A DNA stretch of 64,000 nucleotides from an uncultured Eubacteriales bacterium (lineage in GTDB: Bacteria > Bacillota > Clostridia > Oscillospirales > CAG-272): contig CAKSLQ010000001.1 of the NCBI GenBank assembly GCA_934467415.1, positions 259,375 through 323,374 on the forward strand, in the 5' to 3' direction. A program made the position numbers and the translations under genes. Below the pieces are notes generated by a model. It was not told where the DNA came from. It was given only the letters and a program-made list of their open reading frames with translations, and made no database searches. Position 1 is the stretch's first letter, and every line of letters starts with the position of its first letter. Positions 1 to 9,968 of the stretch are shown here, one piece after another.

Positions 1-1864
1 CGCCGCGGTCGGACAGAATGATGATGTTTGCGCCGTCGCGATAGGCGCGGTCGCACTCGACAAAAAGCTTGTCCAGCGTCTTTTCCAGCGACGCATTCTT
101 ATAGTACAGGAGCGAAACGGTCTGCACCTTGAAGCCGGGCTTCTGCATATGCCGGATCTTCATCAGCTCCACCGAGGTCAAAATCGGATTGCGGATCTCC
201 AGCACCGTGCAGTTTTCCGGTTCTTCGATCAGCAGATTGCCGTCCGAGCCGACGTATACGGCCGTATCGGTGACGACCTCCTCGCGAAGCGCGTCAATCG
301 GCGGATTGGTAACCTGCGCAAACAGCTGCTTGAAATAGTTGAACAGCGGCTGATGCTTCTCGGACAGAACCGCAAGCGGCACGTCGATGCCCATGGAGGC
401 CGTCGGTTCCGTGCCGTTTTTCGCCATCGGCAATATCGCGTCGGTCACGTCCTCGTAGGTGTAGCCGAACGCCTTATACAGCCTGCCGCGCTCCGCCTTT
501 GTGTACTGCGGCACACGGACATTGGGCACGGGCAGCGAGTCCAGCGTGACCAGATGTGCATCCAGCCATTCGCCGTAGGGCTTGCGTGCAGCGTAAGCCT
601 CCTTGCACGCCTCATCCGAGATCACACGTCCCGCGACGGTGTCCACCAGCAGCATTTTGCCGGGCTCGAGCCTCGATTTGCAGACGATGTCCTCCGGCGG
701 AATATCCAGCACACCGACCTCGGAGGCTAAGATCAGGCGATTGTCTCTTGTGATATAGTAGCGCGCGGGGCGCAGCCCATTGCGGTCCAGCACCGCGCCG
801 AGGAGGTCGCCGTCCGAGAACAGCACGGCGGCAGGGCCGTCCCACGGCTCCATCATGGTGGAATAATAGCGATACAGATCGCGCTTGCTGCGGGAAATAC
901 CGGGCTCGTTTTTCCACGGCTCCGGAATCAGGATCATCACGGCGAGCGGCAGCGGAATGCCGTTCATCATGAGAAATTCCAGCGTGTTGTCCAGCATGGC
1001 GGAGTCAGACCCGTTGCCGTTGATGACCGGCAGCACCTTGTCCATGTCCTCCCGCATACAGGCGGAATGCATGGTTTCCTCGCGCGCGAGCATACGGTCC
1101 GCATTGCCGCGGATGGTATTGATCTCGCCGTTGTGCAAAATGTAGCGGTTCGGATGCGCACGCTCCCAGCTCGGCGTGGTATTGGTCGAAAAGCGCGAAT
1201 GCACCGTGGCGATCGCGCTCTCGTAGCTCTCGTCCCGCAGATCGGCATAGAACCGCCGCAGCTGCCCGACGAGAAACATCCCCTTGTACACCACGGTGCG
1301 CGAGGACAGCGAGCAGACATAGGTATTGTCGTTGCTCTGCTCAAAGACACGGCGGATGACGTACAGCTTGCGGTCAAATTCCAGACCGCGTGCAAGCTTC
1401 TCCGGGCGCTCGACAAAGCACTGGGCGATAAACGGCATGGAGGCCTTCGCCTTTTCGCCGAGAATGCTGCTGTCGGTGGGCACATCGCGCCAGCCGAGGA
1501 GCTTTACGCCCTCCTTTTCGCAGATGATCTCAAACATCTTCTGCGCCTGTCGGCGCGCAAGCGTGTTCTGCGGGAAGAAGAACATGCCGACGCCGTAATC
1601 GCGCGCCGCAGGCAGCGCAATGCCGAGCGATGCGGCAGCCGCGGCGAAAAATTTATGCGAAATCTGCACAAGGATACCGACGCCGTCGCCGGTCTCTCCG
1701 GCGGCGTCCTTGCCCGCGCGGTGTTCGAGCCGCTCTACGATGGAGAGCGCGTCGTTGACGATCGCGTGTGACGCTTTGCCGTCGATGCTGACGACCGCGC
1801 CGATGCCGCAGGCATCGTGCTCATAGCTTTCTCGGTATAGGGTCTGCTGGTCGGGGTTGCTCAT
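1..1864 (-). CDS. gltB: Glutamate synthase large subunit, N-terminal part (cut by window edge)
   Basis: About 621 codons are present, running off the left edge. The protein makes glutamate from glutamine and 2-oxoglutarate and partners glutamine synthetase in the GS-GOGAT cycle. After an 18-residue propeptide comes the class II glutamine amidotransferase start, EHDACGIGAVV, whose Cys19 is the expected N-terminal nucleophile after processing. The motifs HRAGKDAAGETGDG, HSRFSTNT, HNGEINTIRGN and DRNGLRPARYY are typical of the GltB amidotransferase domain, followed by the start of the central region. The start ATG follows an AAGGAT-type ribosome-binding site. It lies 28 bases after asnB in the same direction, so the two are probably cotranscribed and may share the T-box upstream of asnB. 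The FMN/Fe-S C-terminal part is outside the window, so integrity cannot be judged. Confidence 0.93.
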   Translation of the reverse strand, partial: MSNPDQQTLYRESYEHDACGIGAVVSIDGKASHAIVNDALSIVERLEHRAGKDAAGETGDGVGILVQISHKFFAAAAASLGIALPAARDYGVGMFFFPQNTLARRQAQKMFEIICEKEGVKLLGWRDVPTDSSILGEKAKASMPFIAQCFVERPEKLARGLEFDRKLYVIRRVFEQSNDNTYVCSLSSRTVVYKGMFLVGQLRRFYADLRDESYESAIATVHSRFSTNTTPSWERAHPNRYILHNGEINTIRGNADRMLAREETMHSACMREDMDKVLPVINGNGSDSAMLDNTLEFLMMNGIPLPLAVMILIPEPWKNEPGISRSKRDLYRYYSTMMEPWDGPAAVLFSDGDLLGAVLDRNGLRPARYYITRDNRLILASEVGVLDIPPEDIVCKSRLEPGKMLLVDTVAGRVISDEACKEAYAARKPYGEWLDAHLVTLDSLPVPNVRVPQYTKAERGRLYKAFGYTYEDVTDAILPMAKNGTEPTASMGIDVPLAVLSEKHQPLFNYFKQLFAQVTNPPIDALREEVVTDTAVYVGSDGNLLIEEPENCTVLEIRNPILTSVELMKIRHMQKPGFKVQTVSLLYYKNASLEKTLDKLFVECDRAYRDGANIIILSDRG

Positions 1865-1892
1865 GGCATATCCTTTCTTTTCGGTTACGGGA

Positions 1893-3473
1893 TCATTTTC
1901 CACTGTCACCGTAGTTGGCAAGCACGCGGGCGGAGGGGTCGCGCACATCGCAGCCCGCCCAACTCTTGTTGGGCATCCAGAAGTCTGCGATCATCTCCGC
2001 CTGTCCCGGATAATAGGTTTCAAACAGCTCGCGATACAGGAGCGATTCCTTGGTAAAAGGCGTCGCATAGGTATAGGCCTTGCATTTCTCTTCAAATTCC
2101 GCGTCGGTGTAACGGCTCTCGGCAAAGGCCTTCAGATCGTCCACCATCGAGTGGCCGACCGCATCGCTGAACGCGGCTTTTTCGCGCATCAGAATATCCT
2201 GCGGCAGCCAGTCGCCCTCAAACGCATGGCGCAAAAGATACTTGCCCTTGCCGTAGCGGTTCAGCTTCATCTCGGGGTCGAGCGACATCACATAGCTGAC
2301 GAAATCGAGGTCGCCGAATGGTACGCGCGCCTCCAGCGAGTTGACCGAAATGCAGCGATCCGCGCGCAGCACGTCGTACATGTACAGCTCGCGGATGCGC
2401 TTCTCCACTTCGGCCTGAAAAGCCTCGGCCGAGGGCGCGAAGTCGGTGTATTTGTAACCGAACAGCTCGTCCGAGATCTCGCCCGTGAGCAGGACGCGCA
2501 GGTCGGTATGCTCGTGAATGTACTTACAGACGAGATACATGCCGATCGAGGCGCGGATCGTGGTGATGTCGTAAGTGCCGAGCAGCGCGACCACTTCGGG
2601 CAGCGCGGCAAGCACGTCCTCTTTCGTGATGATGACTTCGGTATGCTCCGCGCCGATGTAGTCGGCGACCTGCTTTGCATACTTGAGGTCAATGGCGTCG
2701 GTGCTCATGCCGATGGCAAAGGTGCGGATCGGCTTTTTCAGGAGCTTGGCCGAGACGGCGCAGACCAGCGATGAGTCAAGTCCGCCGGAAAGCAGGAAGC
2801 CGAGCGGTGCATCTGCGTCCAACCGCTTTTCGATGCCGCAGATCAGCTTTTCGCGGATTTTGGTGCAGGCAGTCTCCAGATCGTCGCGGCAAACCGTCTG
2901 CGGGCGGCTGATGTCGCGATAGCAGACGAATCTGCCGTCGATATAATAGTGGCCGGGCGGAAACGGGATGACCTTTTTGCACAGGCCGACAAGGTTCTTC
3001 GCCTCGCTGGCAAACACGATCGAACCGCCGTCCGAATAGCCGTAAAACAACGGACGGATGCCGATCGGATCGCGGGCGGCGATGAGCTGCCCGGATTTAC
3101 CGTCGTAGAGAATCATGGCAAACTCGGCGTCCAGCCGTTTGAACATCAGAACGCCGTATTCCCGGTACAGCGGCAGCAAAAGCTCGCAGTCGGAGTCGCT
3201 TGAAAAACGATACCCCTTGGCTTCGAGCTCTTTTTTTGTTTTGCGGAAGCCGTACAGTTCCCCGTTGCAGACGACATAACTGCCGTCCGCCGAAAACGGC
3301 TGCATCCCGCTCTCCGACAGCCCCATGATCGCGAGGCGGTGGAAGCCGAGCAGACCGCGGCCGGTATCGACCACGCGCGACATATCAGGCCCGCGCGAGA
3401 TCGTTCTGTCAAAGCATTCCCTGAATTTTTCTGTGGTAATATCCTTTCCGCAATATCCCATAATCGAACACAT
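1893..3473 (-). CDS. asnB: Asparagine synthase (glutamine-hydrolysing), AsnB type
   Basis: 526 residues, close to the usual AsnB length. It forms asparagine from aspartate, glutamine and ATP in the cytosol. Cys2 is the amidotransferase nucleophile exposed after Met removal (MCSIMGY). The glutaminase domain carries RGPD near residue 27 and CNGELYG near 69, and spans roughly residues 2-190. The synthetase domain has the PP-loop SGGLDSS at 229-235 and the downstream SLEARVPFGD motif. The ATG at 3473 has GGAGGG directly upstream. The gene sits between a T-box leader and gltB inside a nitrogen operon. The T-box specifier AAC agrees with a role in asparagine supply, so expression should rise when tRNA-Asn is uncharged. 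Confidence 0.95.
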   Translation of the reverse strand: MCSIMGYCGKDITTEKFRECFDRTISRGPDMSRVVDTGRGLLGFHRLAIMGLSESGMQPFSADGSYVVCNGELYGFRKTKKELEAKGYRFSSDSDCELLLPLYREYGVLMFKRLDAEFAMILYDGKSGQLIAARDPIGIRPLFYGYSDGGSIVFASEAKNLVGLCKKVIPFPPGHYYIDGRFVCYRDISRPQTVCRDDLETACTKIREKLICGIEKRLDADAPLGFLLSGGLDSSLVCAVSAKLLKKPIRTFAIGMSTDAIDLKYAKQVADYIGAEHTEVIITKEDVLAALPEVVALLGTYDITTIRASIGMYLVCKYIHEHTDLRVLLTGEISDELFGYKYTDFAPSAEAFQAEVEKRIRELYMYDVLRADRCISVNSLEARVPFGDLDFVSYVMSLDPEMKLNRYGKGKYLLRHAFEGDWLPQDILMREKAAFSDAVGHSMVDDLKAFAESRYTDAEFEEKCKAYTYATPFTKESLLYRELFETYYPGQAEMIADFWMPNKSWAGCDVRDPSARVLANYGDSGK

Positions 3474-3485
3474 AGCGTTCCCTCC

Positions 3486-3718
3486 AATACAGTTTCACGG
3501 CACATCGTTTGTCTCACAGGACGAGCTGTGCTGCCCGCGGTGCCACCTGTATTATCCGTGCGAATCTTCGCCGGGATCACTCGTATTCGATTTTACGCGA
3601 AAGCACGGTATGCCGACGGCATACCGCGAAAGTGTTCTTCGCATCGGGGGCCGCGCGCGGCTCTCACCGTCCCGCGCTCGCTGTACCGACCTTATCCGTG
3701 CTACTCTTTCGGTTTCGC
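3486..3718 (-). promoter_or_regulatory. T-box leader (Asn, AAC specifier) ahead of asnB
   Basis: Read on the minus strand, the leader starts two bases after the amt-PII stop. The base of Stem I is GCGAAA (3713-3718) pairing with TTTCGC (3626-3631). The 5' side has AGAGTAG, the apical part has GGTGAGAGCC, and the 3' internal loop shows GAAGAACAC with AAC at 3634-3636 followed by A. A perfect hairpin GGTATGCC-GTC-GGCATACC lies at 3608-3626. The T-box core AGGTGGCACCGCGGG is at 3534-3548. An antiterminator can form from ACAGG (3546-3550) and CCTGT (3516-3520). The competing stem pairs GGCAC with GTGCC and AATACAG with CTGTATT, ending next to the GGAGG of asnB. No U-run follows, so control could be translational or act by another route. 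Confidence 0.87.
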
Positions 3719-3719
3719 T

Positions 3720-5480
3720 TTATTCTACATCCTGAAGGGCGTCGTAGCCCTCCTCGCCGGTGCGCACCTTGACGACATTCTCCACATCGTAAACGAAGAT
3801 CTTGCCGTCACCGATATGCCCGGTGTACAGTACCCGTTTCGCCGTTTCAATGACCGTCGAAACCGGCACCTTGCTGACCACGATATCTACCTGAATTTTC
3901 GGCAGCAGCGTCGCCTCGACAAGCGCGCCACGGTAGTACTCGGGCTTGCCCTTCTGTGCGCCGCAGCCCATGACGTGCGACACGGTCATGCCCGTGATAC
4001 CGATGCCCATCATCGCTTCCTTGAGTGCCTCGAGTCTTGCCTCTTTGCAGACGATCTCCACCTTGGTCAGCTTCTTGCCGTCGCGCGGCTTATCGAAAGT
4101 CGGCATGGCCTTGACCTCGACCGCTTCGGCGACCGGCGTGGTGCCGGAGACCGCCACGGGCGCCTCAATTGTCTCGGGCGCAAGCGTCTCGGGCAGGAAT
4201 GCGAAGCCTGCATAGGCGCTGGAAAGCCCGTGTTCGGTCACATCGAGGCCGAGCATCTCCTCCTCCTCGGAAACGCGCAGTCCAACCGTCTTGCGGATGA
4301 CCAGGAACGTGATCGTGATCGTGACGGCCGTCCAGAGCGCAACCGACGCAAAGCCGATCAGCTGGAGACCGAGCAGTTCAAATCCGCCGCCGTAGAACAG
4401 GCCGACCAGCTTTTTGCCGCTCGCATCGGCGATGCTGTAGCCGGGCGCCGTATCGGTTGCAAACAGACCGACCGCGATCGTGCCCCAGATGCCGTTGAGG
4501 CAGTGAACGGCGACAGCGCCGACGGGGTCGTCGATGTGCAGCTTATAGTCCAGCAGCCATACGCCGAAGACCACGAGCACACCGGAAACCGCGCTGATGA
4601 TGATCGCGCCGGTCACATCGGTAACATCGCAGCCCGCCGTGATTGCGACAAGGCCTGCCAGCGAGGCGTTGAGACACATCGAAACATCGGGTTTGCCGTA
4701 TTTGATCCAGGTGAAAACCATGCAGACCACGGTTGCCACGGCGGGTGCAACCGTCGTTGTCACGAAGATCGAGCCGAGCTGCTCGACCGAGGTCGCCGCA
4801 GCGCCGTTGAAGCCGTACCAGCCGAGCCACAGGATGAACACACCGAGACAGCCGACGGTGATGTTATGTCCCGGGAAGGCGTTGACCCTGACGATCTTGC
4901 CGTCCTTGTCCTTGGTAAACTTGCCGATACGCGGGCCGAGCATCTTTGCGCCGATCAGCGCCGAAATGCCGCCGACCATGTGGATGGCGCAGGAACCGGC
5001 GAAGTCATGGAAGCCGATCTGTGCAAGCCAGCCGCCGCCCCAGATCCAGTGCGCCTCGATCGGGTAAATAAACGCCGAGATCACACCGGAATAAATGCAG
5101 TACGAAAGGAATTTCGTGCGTTCTGCCATCGCACCGGAAACGATCGTTGCCGCCGTCGCGCAGAACACAAGGTTGAATACGAATGCCGACCAGTTGAAGT
5201 CCGCATACGCGGTAAAAATGTCGAATCCGGGCTTGCCGATCAGGCCGACCAGATCCTCGCCGAGAAACAGGCCGAAGCCGATCAGGATGAACACGACTGT
5301 ACCGATGCAGAAGTCCATCAGGTTCTTCATCAGAATGTTGCCCGCGTTCTTTGCGCGGGTGAAGCCGGTCTCCACCATGGCAAATCCGGCCTGCATCCAG
5401 AACACCAGCGCCGCGCCGATCAGAAACCACACGGCAAACAGTTTTTCATCCACAAGAGCAGCAATTGCTTCCATACTCAT
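3720..5480 (-). CDS. Ammonium transporter with fused C-terminal PII (GlnK) domain
   Basis: 586 residues. Residues about 1-400 are an Amt channel with eleven-segment-type hydrophobicity. DFAGSCAIHMVGG (His167) and GAVAVHCLNGIWG (His326) supply the twin pore histidines. An Ala/Pro/Glu-rich linker (about 430-468) leads to a complete PII domain, about 470-575. This has the T-loop MGCGAQKGKPEYYRGAL, with Tyr516 at the position of the GlnK uridylylation tyrosine, and the C-terminal TGHIGDGKIFVYDVENVVKV stretch. In separate systems GlnK plugs AmtB when nitrogen is plentiful. The fusion implies an intramolecular gate. The gene is 51 bases after glnN and the T-box leader begins directly after its stop, so it is the second gene of the nitrogen operon. 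Similar Amt-PII fusions are known in some bacteria. Confidence 0.94.
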   Translation of the reverse strand: MSMEAIAALVDEKLFAVWFLIGAALVFWMQAGFAMVETGFTRAKNAGNILMKNLMDFCIGTVVFILIGFGLFLGEDLVGLIGKPGFDIFTAYADFNWSAFVFNLVFCATAATIVSGAMAERTKFLSYCIYSGVISAFIYPIEAHWIWGGGWLAQIGFHDFAGSCAIHMVGGISALIGAKMLGPRIGKFTKDKDGKIVRVNAFPGHNITVGCLGVFILWLGWYGFNGAAATSVEQLGSIFVTTTVAPAVATVVCMVFTWIKYGKPDVSMCLNASLAGLVAITAGCDVTDVTGAIIISAVSGVLVVFGVWLLDYKLHIDDPVGAVAVHCLNGIWGTIAVGLFATDTAPGYSIADASGKKLVGLFYGGGFELLGLQLIGFASVALWTAVTITITFLVIRKTVGLRVSEEEEMLGLDVTEHGLSSAYAGFAFLPETLAPETIEAPVAVSGTTPVAEAVEVKAMPTFDKPRDGKKLTKVEIVCKEARLEALKEAMMGIGITGMTVSHVMGCGAQKGKPEYYRGALVEATLLPKIQVDIVVSKVPVSTVIETAKRVLYTGHIGDGKIFVYDVENVVKVRTGEEGYDALQDVE

Positions 5481-5531
5481 ATCGTCATCTTCTTTCTGTA
5501 AAGGTTATGATATTGTTCCGTCGCCGTCCGG

Positions 5532-7625
<2,094 letters not shown>

Positions 7626-7638
7626 GTTCTTTCTCCTT

Positions 7639-7700
7639 AAAAATAAAAATAGAGCGGCAGGGAGACCGGGCAGCGCGGCCGCGCTGTCCGGCGACCTCCT
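7639..7700 (-). terminator. Possible second attenuator stem in the glnN leader
   Basis: On the minus strand CCGG-A-CAGCGC, loop GGCC, GCGCTG-C-CCGG forms a GC-rich hairpin. It can be extended by GGAG (from the hexaloop of hairpin B) pairing with CTCC. A U-rich stretch, ATTTTTATTTTT, begins about ten bases after the stem. That spacing is longer than in a standard intrinsic terminator, so termination here is less certain than at 7721-7759. Confidence 0.45.
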
Positions 7701-7707
7701 TGTCGCC
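7690..7707 (-). promoter_or_regulatory. Hexaloop hairpin B, candidate ANTAR site in the glnN leader
   Basis: On the minus strand, perfect 6-bp stem GGCGAC / GTCGCC with hexaloop AAGGAG (A1 and G4 present). It repeats the nine-base core GCGACAAGG of hairpin A. It lies downstream of terminator A and immediately before a second GC-rich stem that would use part of its loop and 3' strand. Confidence 0.72.
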
Positions 7708-7720
7708 CGTATATACTCCG

Positions 7721-7759
7721 AAAACGAGAAAACCGCAGACGAAAAGACTTCGTCCGCGG
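7721..7759 (-). terminator. Attenuator terminator A in the glnN leader
   Basis: On the minus strand an 11-bp stem, CCGCGGACGAA with TTCGTCTGCGG (one G-U pair), closes a five-base loop and is followed by TTTTCTCGTTTT. It lies between the promoter and the glnN start and overlaps the 3' side of hairpin A. It is therefore read as a regulated intrinsic terminator rather than the end of an upstream gene. Confidence 0.75.
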
Positions 7760-7771
7760 CTCCCTTGTCGC
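7756..7771 (-). promoter_or_regulatory. Hexaloop hairpin A, candidate ANTAR site in the glnN leader
   Basis: On the minus strand, stem GCGAC, loop AAGGGA, stem GCCGC (one A-C mismatch). The loop has A at position 1 and G at position 4, the known ANTAR-binding signature. Its 3' strand is also the 5' end of the terminator stem at 7721-7759, so the two folds exclude one another. Confidence 0.72.
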
Positions 7772-7783
7772 TTGATGGGTGTG

Positions 7784-7812
7784 ATTATAGCACCGCTTTT
7801 TCAGTTTGTCAA
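7784..7812 (-). promoter_or_regulatory. Consensus sigma-A promoter of the glnN operon
   Basis: On the minus strand TTGACA (7807-7812) and TATAAT (7784-7789) are both perfect consensus with a 17-base spacer. The predicted transcript start near 7777 lies only a few bases before the first hexaloop hairpin. A promoter this strong with an attenuator behind it fits control at elongation rather than initiation. Confidence 0.9.
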
Positions 7813-7884
7813 GCGTTTTTCGGAAACTTTTTCATCTCTGTCGAAACTGCGCGAAAAAAGCGCTGCCAACGCAGGCGTTTTCTG

Positions 7885-8895
7885 TCAAGTTGCCGATTGC
7901 GGCGCAGAACCGCGCGCGGTGTACAGGCACATCCGGTACGGATATAAATCATAGTCTTCCCTGCCCGCCTGCCTGACATAAAACATATAACATGGGATTA
8001 TATAGCCGTAATCGACATCATTGCGATATGCCATCTCATATGCAACAATTTCACAGTCCCCCGTGCGCTCGGCAAGCCTGCCTCGCAAATCCGCCGCCGC
8101 TACTTCCGGCGAAATCGGCGTTCCGACGGCATACACTTCGGAATGGTCAATAACAGTCCCTCCGAGCCGTACCGTCCCTTCGCCGATGCGTCCTTCCGCA
8201 AAAACATAGGAAAAGCCGCTTTCCATGCCGTTTTGAAATGCATCTGCATAGGCCGCCGTAATTGTATATCGGTATGCGTTTCCATCCGCGCCGGTGACCG
8301 TTTTGCGCACACACGGTTTGTCAATGCCGCAATAGACAAGCATTGCGGAAACGGCAGGCGATTTCATAAGGCTTTCGGCACTCGACACATCCGCCTCACA
8401 TGAGAGCGATATTCTCGTCGGGTCACCGCTGACGGTATACCCACCGAAGGTGTAGTGCGAGCGCCGTTCCGTCTCCTCGACGGCGACCGAATTCAGCGTA
8501 AAGTCACTACCGAAAAGCAGCCGCATATATCGCTCTATCGCCGCCGCAGACTTTTCCCGATAAGCATCATCCACTTCAAACATAGCGCCCGCCTGATTAA
8601 ACGGATACGGGTCGGCAAAAATCGGAACCGTCTTAGGCAGTTCATCCGCCGATACCGTGCATAGCGGTTCGGGGAGCACCTTCGGGTTTCCCTCAACCAT
8701 TCCGAGGGTGATGATTCGATACTGCTCCGATAGACTATAAAGCGGCTCGGCATCCTCCGTCAGTTCGGTCTGTGCAGCCGTTCGGAAGCTTTCGCCCGAT
8801 ACGGTCGAAGCCTCTGCCCGCTCCTGTTCCTCGCAGCCGGATAAAAGGCAAGCCGCGAGGAATGCAATCAACAAGCAACTTCTGGTTTTTTTCAC
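7885..8895 (-). CDS. Putative lipoprotein of unknown function
   Basis: 336 residues from a GTG start with AGGAG upstream. A lipoprotein signal peptide is clear: MKK, a hydrophobic run, then the lipobox LLSGC with Cys near residue 21. An acidic, Ser/Thr-rich linker follows. The remainder is a soluble extracytoplasmic domain with no family I recognise. The start directly adjoins the stop of the preceding lipoprotein, so the two are cotranscribed behind a truncated sigma factor. An anti-sigma or sensor role is possible from the neighbourhood, but there is no motif to support it. The leader promoter of the glnN operon lies about 70 bases downstream of its stop. Confidence 0.8.
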   Translation of the reverse strand: MKKTRSCLLIAFLAACLLSGCEEQERAEASTVSGESFRTAAQTELTEDAEPLYSLSEQYRIITLGMVEGNPKVLPEPLCTVSADELPKTVPIFADPYPFNQAGAMFEVDDAYREKSAAAIERYMRLLFGSDFTLNSVAVEETERRSHYTFGGYTVSGDPTRISLSCEADVSSAESLMKSPAVSAMLVYCGIDKPCVRKTVTGADGNAYRYTITAAYADAFQNGMESGFSYVFAEGRIGEGTVRLGGTVIDHSEVYAVGTPISPEVAAADLRGRLAERTGDCEIVAYEMAYRNDVDYGYIIPCYMFYVRQAGREDYDLYPYRMCLYTARGSAPQSAT

Positions 8896-9660
8896 TTATT
8901 CTCTCTCCTGTCGACTCTGCACCATAAGTTCCATGTTGCTGCAAAAATCTGTAATCTGCTTTGTATCATACATCGGATATGCCTCTGTAAATGCGCGAAT
9001 ATTATCAGTCAGCTGTTCAAGTTGTTCTGTCGAAATTGTGTCCAATTTCTCTTTTGTCATCTGCCTAAGTTCGGGTACGGTATAGACAAAACCATCTTGA
9101 TAAACAGTAAGAGGACTACGGAAAGTTTCATTTATAAGATCGTCGTCGTCCGAGAATATGATATCTAATGTTTCGTCCGAATACGACGCGCCCACTGCTT
9201 CTAAATAATGAATGAATTCATTGCGCGAAACTGGCATTTCTCTAATCAAATATACCATCATCGGCAGTCTATGTTCCCCTGCTCGTGACATTTCGGAATA
9301 CTCATCTAAAATAGCATTAAACCGCCGTTGCTCTTCCTCGCTATAATAAGTCTCAATATTTGTAAATGTATCAGGGATCATCAAGAATCCGCTGACACTC
9401 ATGCCGTATGCTTCTCGGAAGGGATTCTCCCCTCCGCCAATTGCATTATTCTCATTTTCCGGATCGTAAAAATTAGAAGAGGAAAAAGATGTCGTTAAAA
9501 TTGGTTTTTCTTCATGAGGTTCACTGGTTACTAATACTGCTTTTTCAATCTCTTTAGTTGCTTCTCGCGCTTCTATTTCATAAACCTTTTCTGTGCAAGA
9601 CACAAGATACATACAAAGCAGCGTACCGGTAATTAGAAGCAAATATAAGTTTTTTTTCAT
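8896..9660 (-). CDS. Putative lipoprotein, AT-rich gene, unknown function
   Basis: 254 residues from the ATG at 9660, which has a TTGGAG ribosome-binding site; a longer reading from TTG at 9684 is less likely because it would bury the signal peptide. The signal sequence MKKNLYLLLITGTLLCMYLVSC ends in a lipobox Cys. The mature part is strongly acidic and helical, with EEEQRRFNAILDEY and TVPELRQMTKEKLD segments. No known domain was recognised. Base composition is clearly more AT-rich than the flanking nitrogen genes, which suggests a separate origin. It lies just after the sigma-factor fragment and directly before the other lipoprotein. Confidence 0.78.
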   Translation of the reverse strand: MKKNLYLLLITGTLLCMYLVSCTEKVYEIEAREATKEIEKAVLVTSEPHEEKPILTTSFSSSNFYDPENENNAIGGGENPFREAYGMSVSGFLMIPDTFTNIETYYSEEEQRRFNAILDEYSEMSRAGEHRLPMMVYLIREMPVSRNEFIHYLEAVGASYSDETLDIIFSDDDDLINETFRSPLTVYQDGFVYTVPELRQMTKEKLDTISTEQLEQLTDNIRAFTEAYPMYDTKQITDFCSNMELMVQSRQERE

Positions 9661-9680
9661 CGACGTAAATCTCCAACTTT

Positions 9681-9881
9681 TCAAAGTCTATACTTGTGGA
9701 TTGATGCTTGATGATGTTTTTCATAACACATAACATCCATCACGGCATCTTCCGCATCGTGGCTATCATGCAAAATATCAAGTGCTGTTTTATACATAAA
9801 ATCGCCATACCTATAGTACAATGTCTCGATAAATGTCCGATCTTCCTCGTTCAAGGATGACAGCAAAATTAAGAATTGCAA
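9681..9881 (-). pseudogene. Truncated ECF-type sigma factor (region 2 only)
   Basis: 66 codons from a TTG start with GAGG eight bases upstream. Residues about 8-50 look like sigma-70 region 2: a LYYRYGDFMYKTALDIL helix and HDSHDAEDAV, the conserved DAEDAVQ-type segment. The frame then ends early. A shifted frame continues with KNIIKH and IDFEKLEIY, which resembles the next part of ECF factors, and runs into the lipoprotein start. Regions 3 and 4 are missing, so it cannot act as a normal sigma factor. It is best read as a broken sigma gene, although a short expressed product cannot be excluded. Confidence 0.6.
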
Positions 9882-9968
9882 GCGTTTTTCCTCGCATTTT
9901 AAATATTACATACAAATAATATCATAAATTATTCAAAAAGTACAGTCCTCATTTTTTTAAATATTTTA

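Noticed and set aside
3339..3735. Short open frames across the asnB leader
   Set aside because: They run through the T-box RNA structure, lack ribosome-binding sites and encode no recognisable protein.
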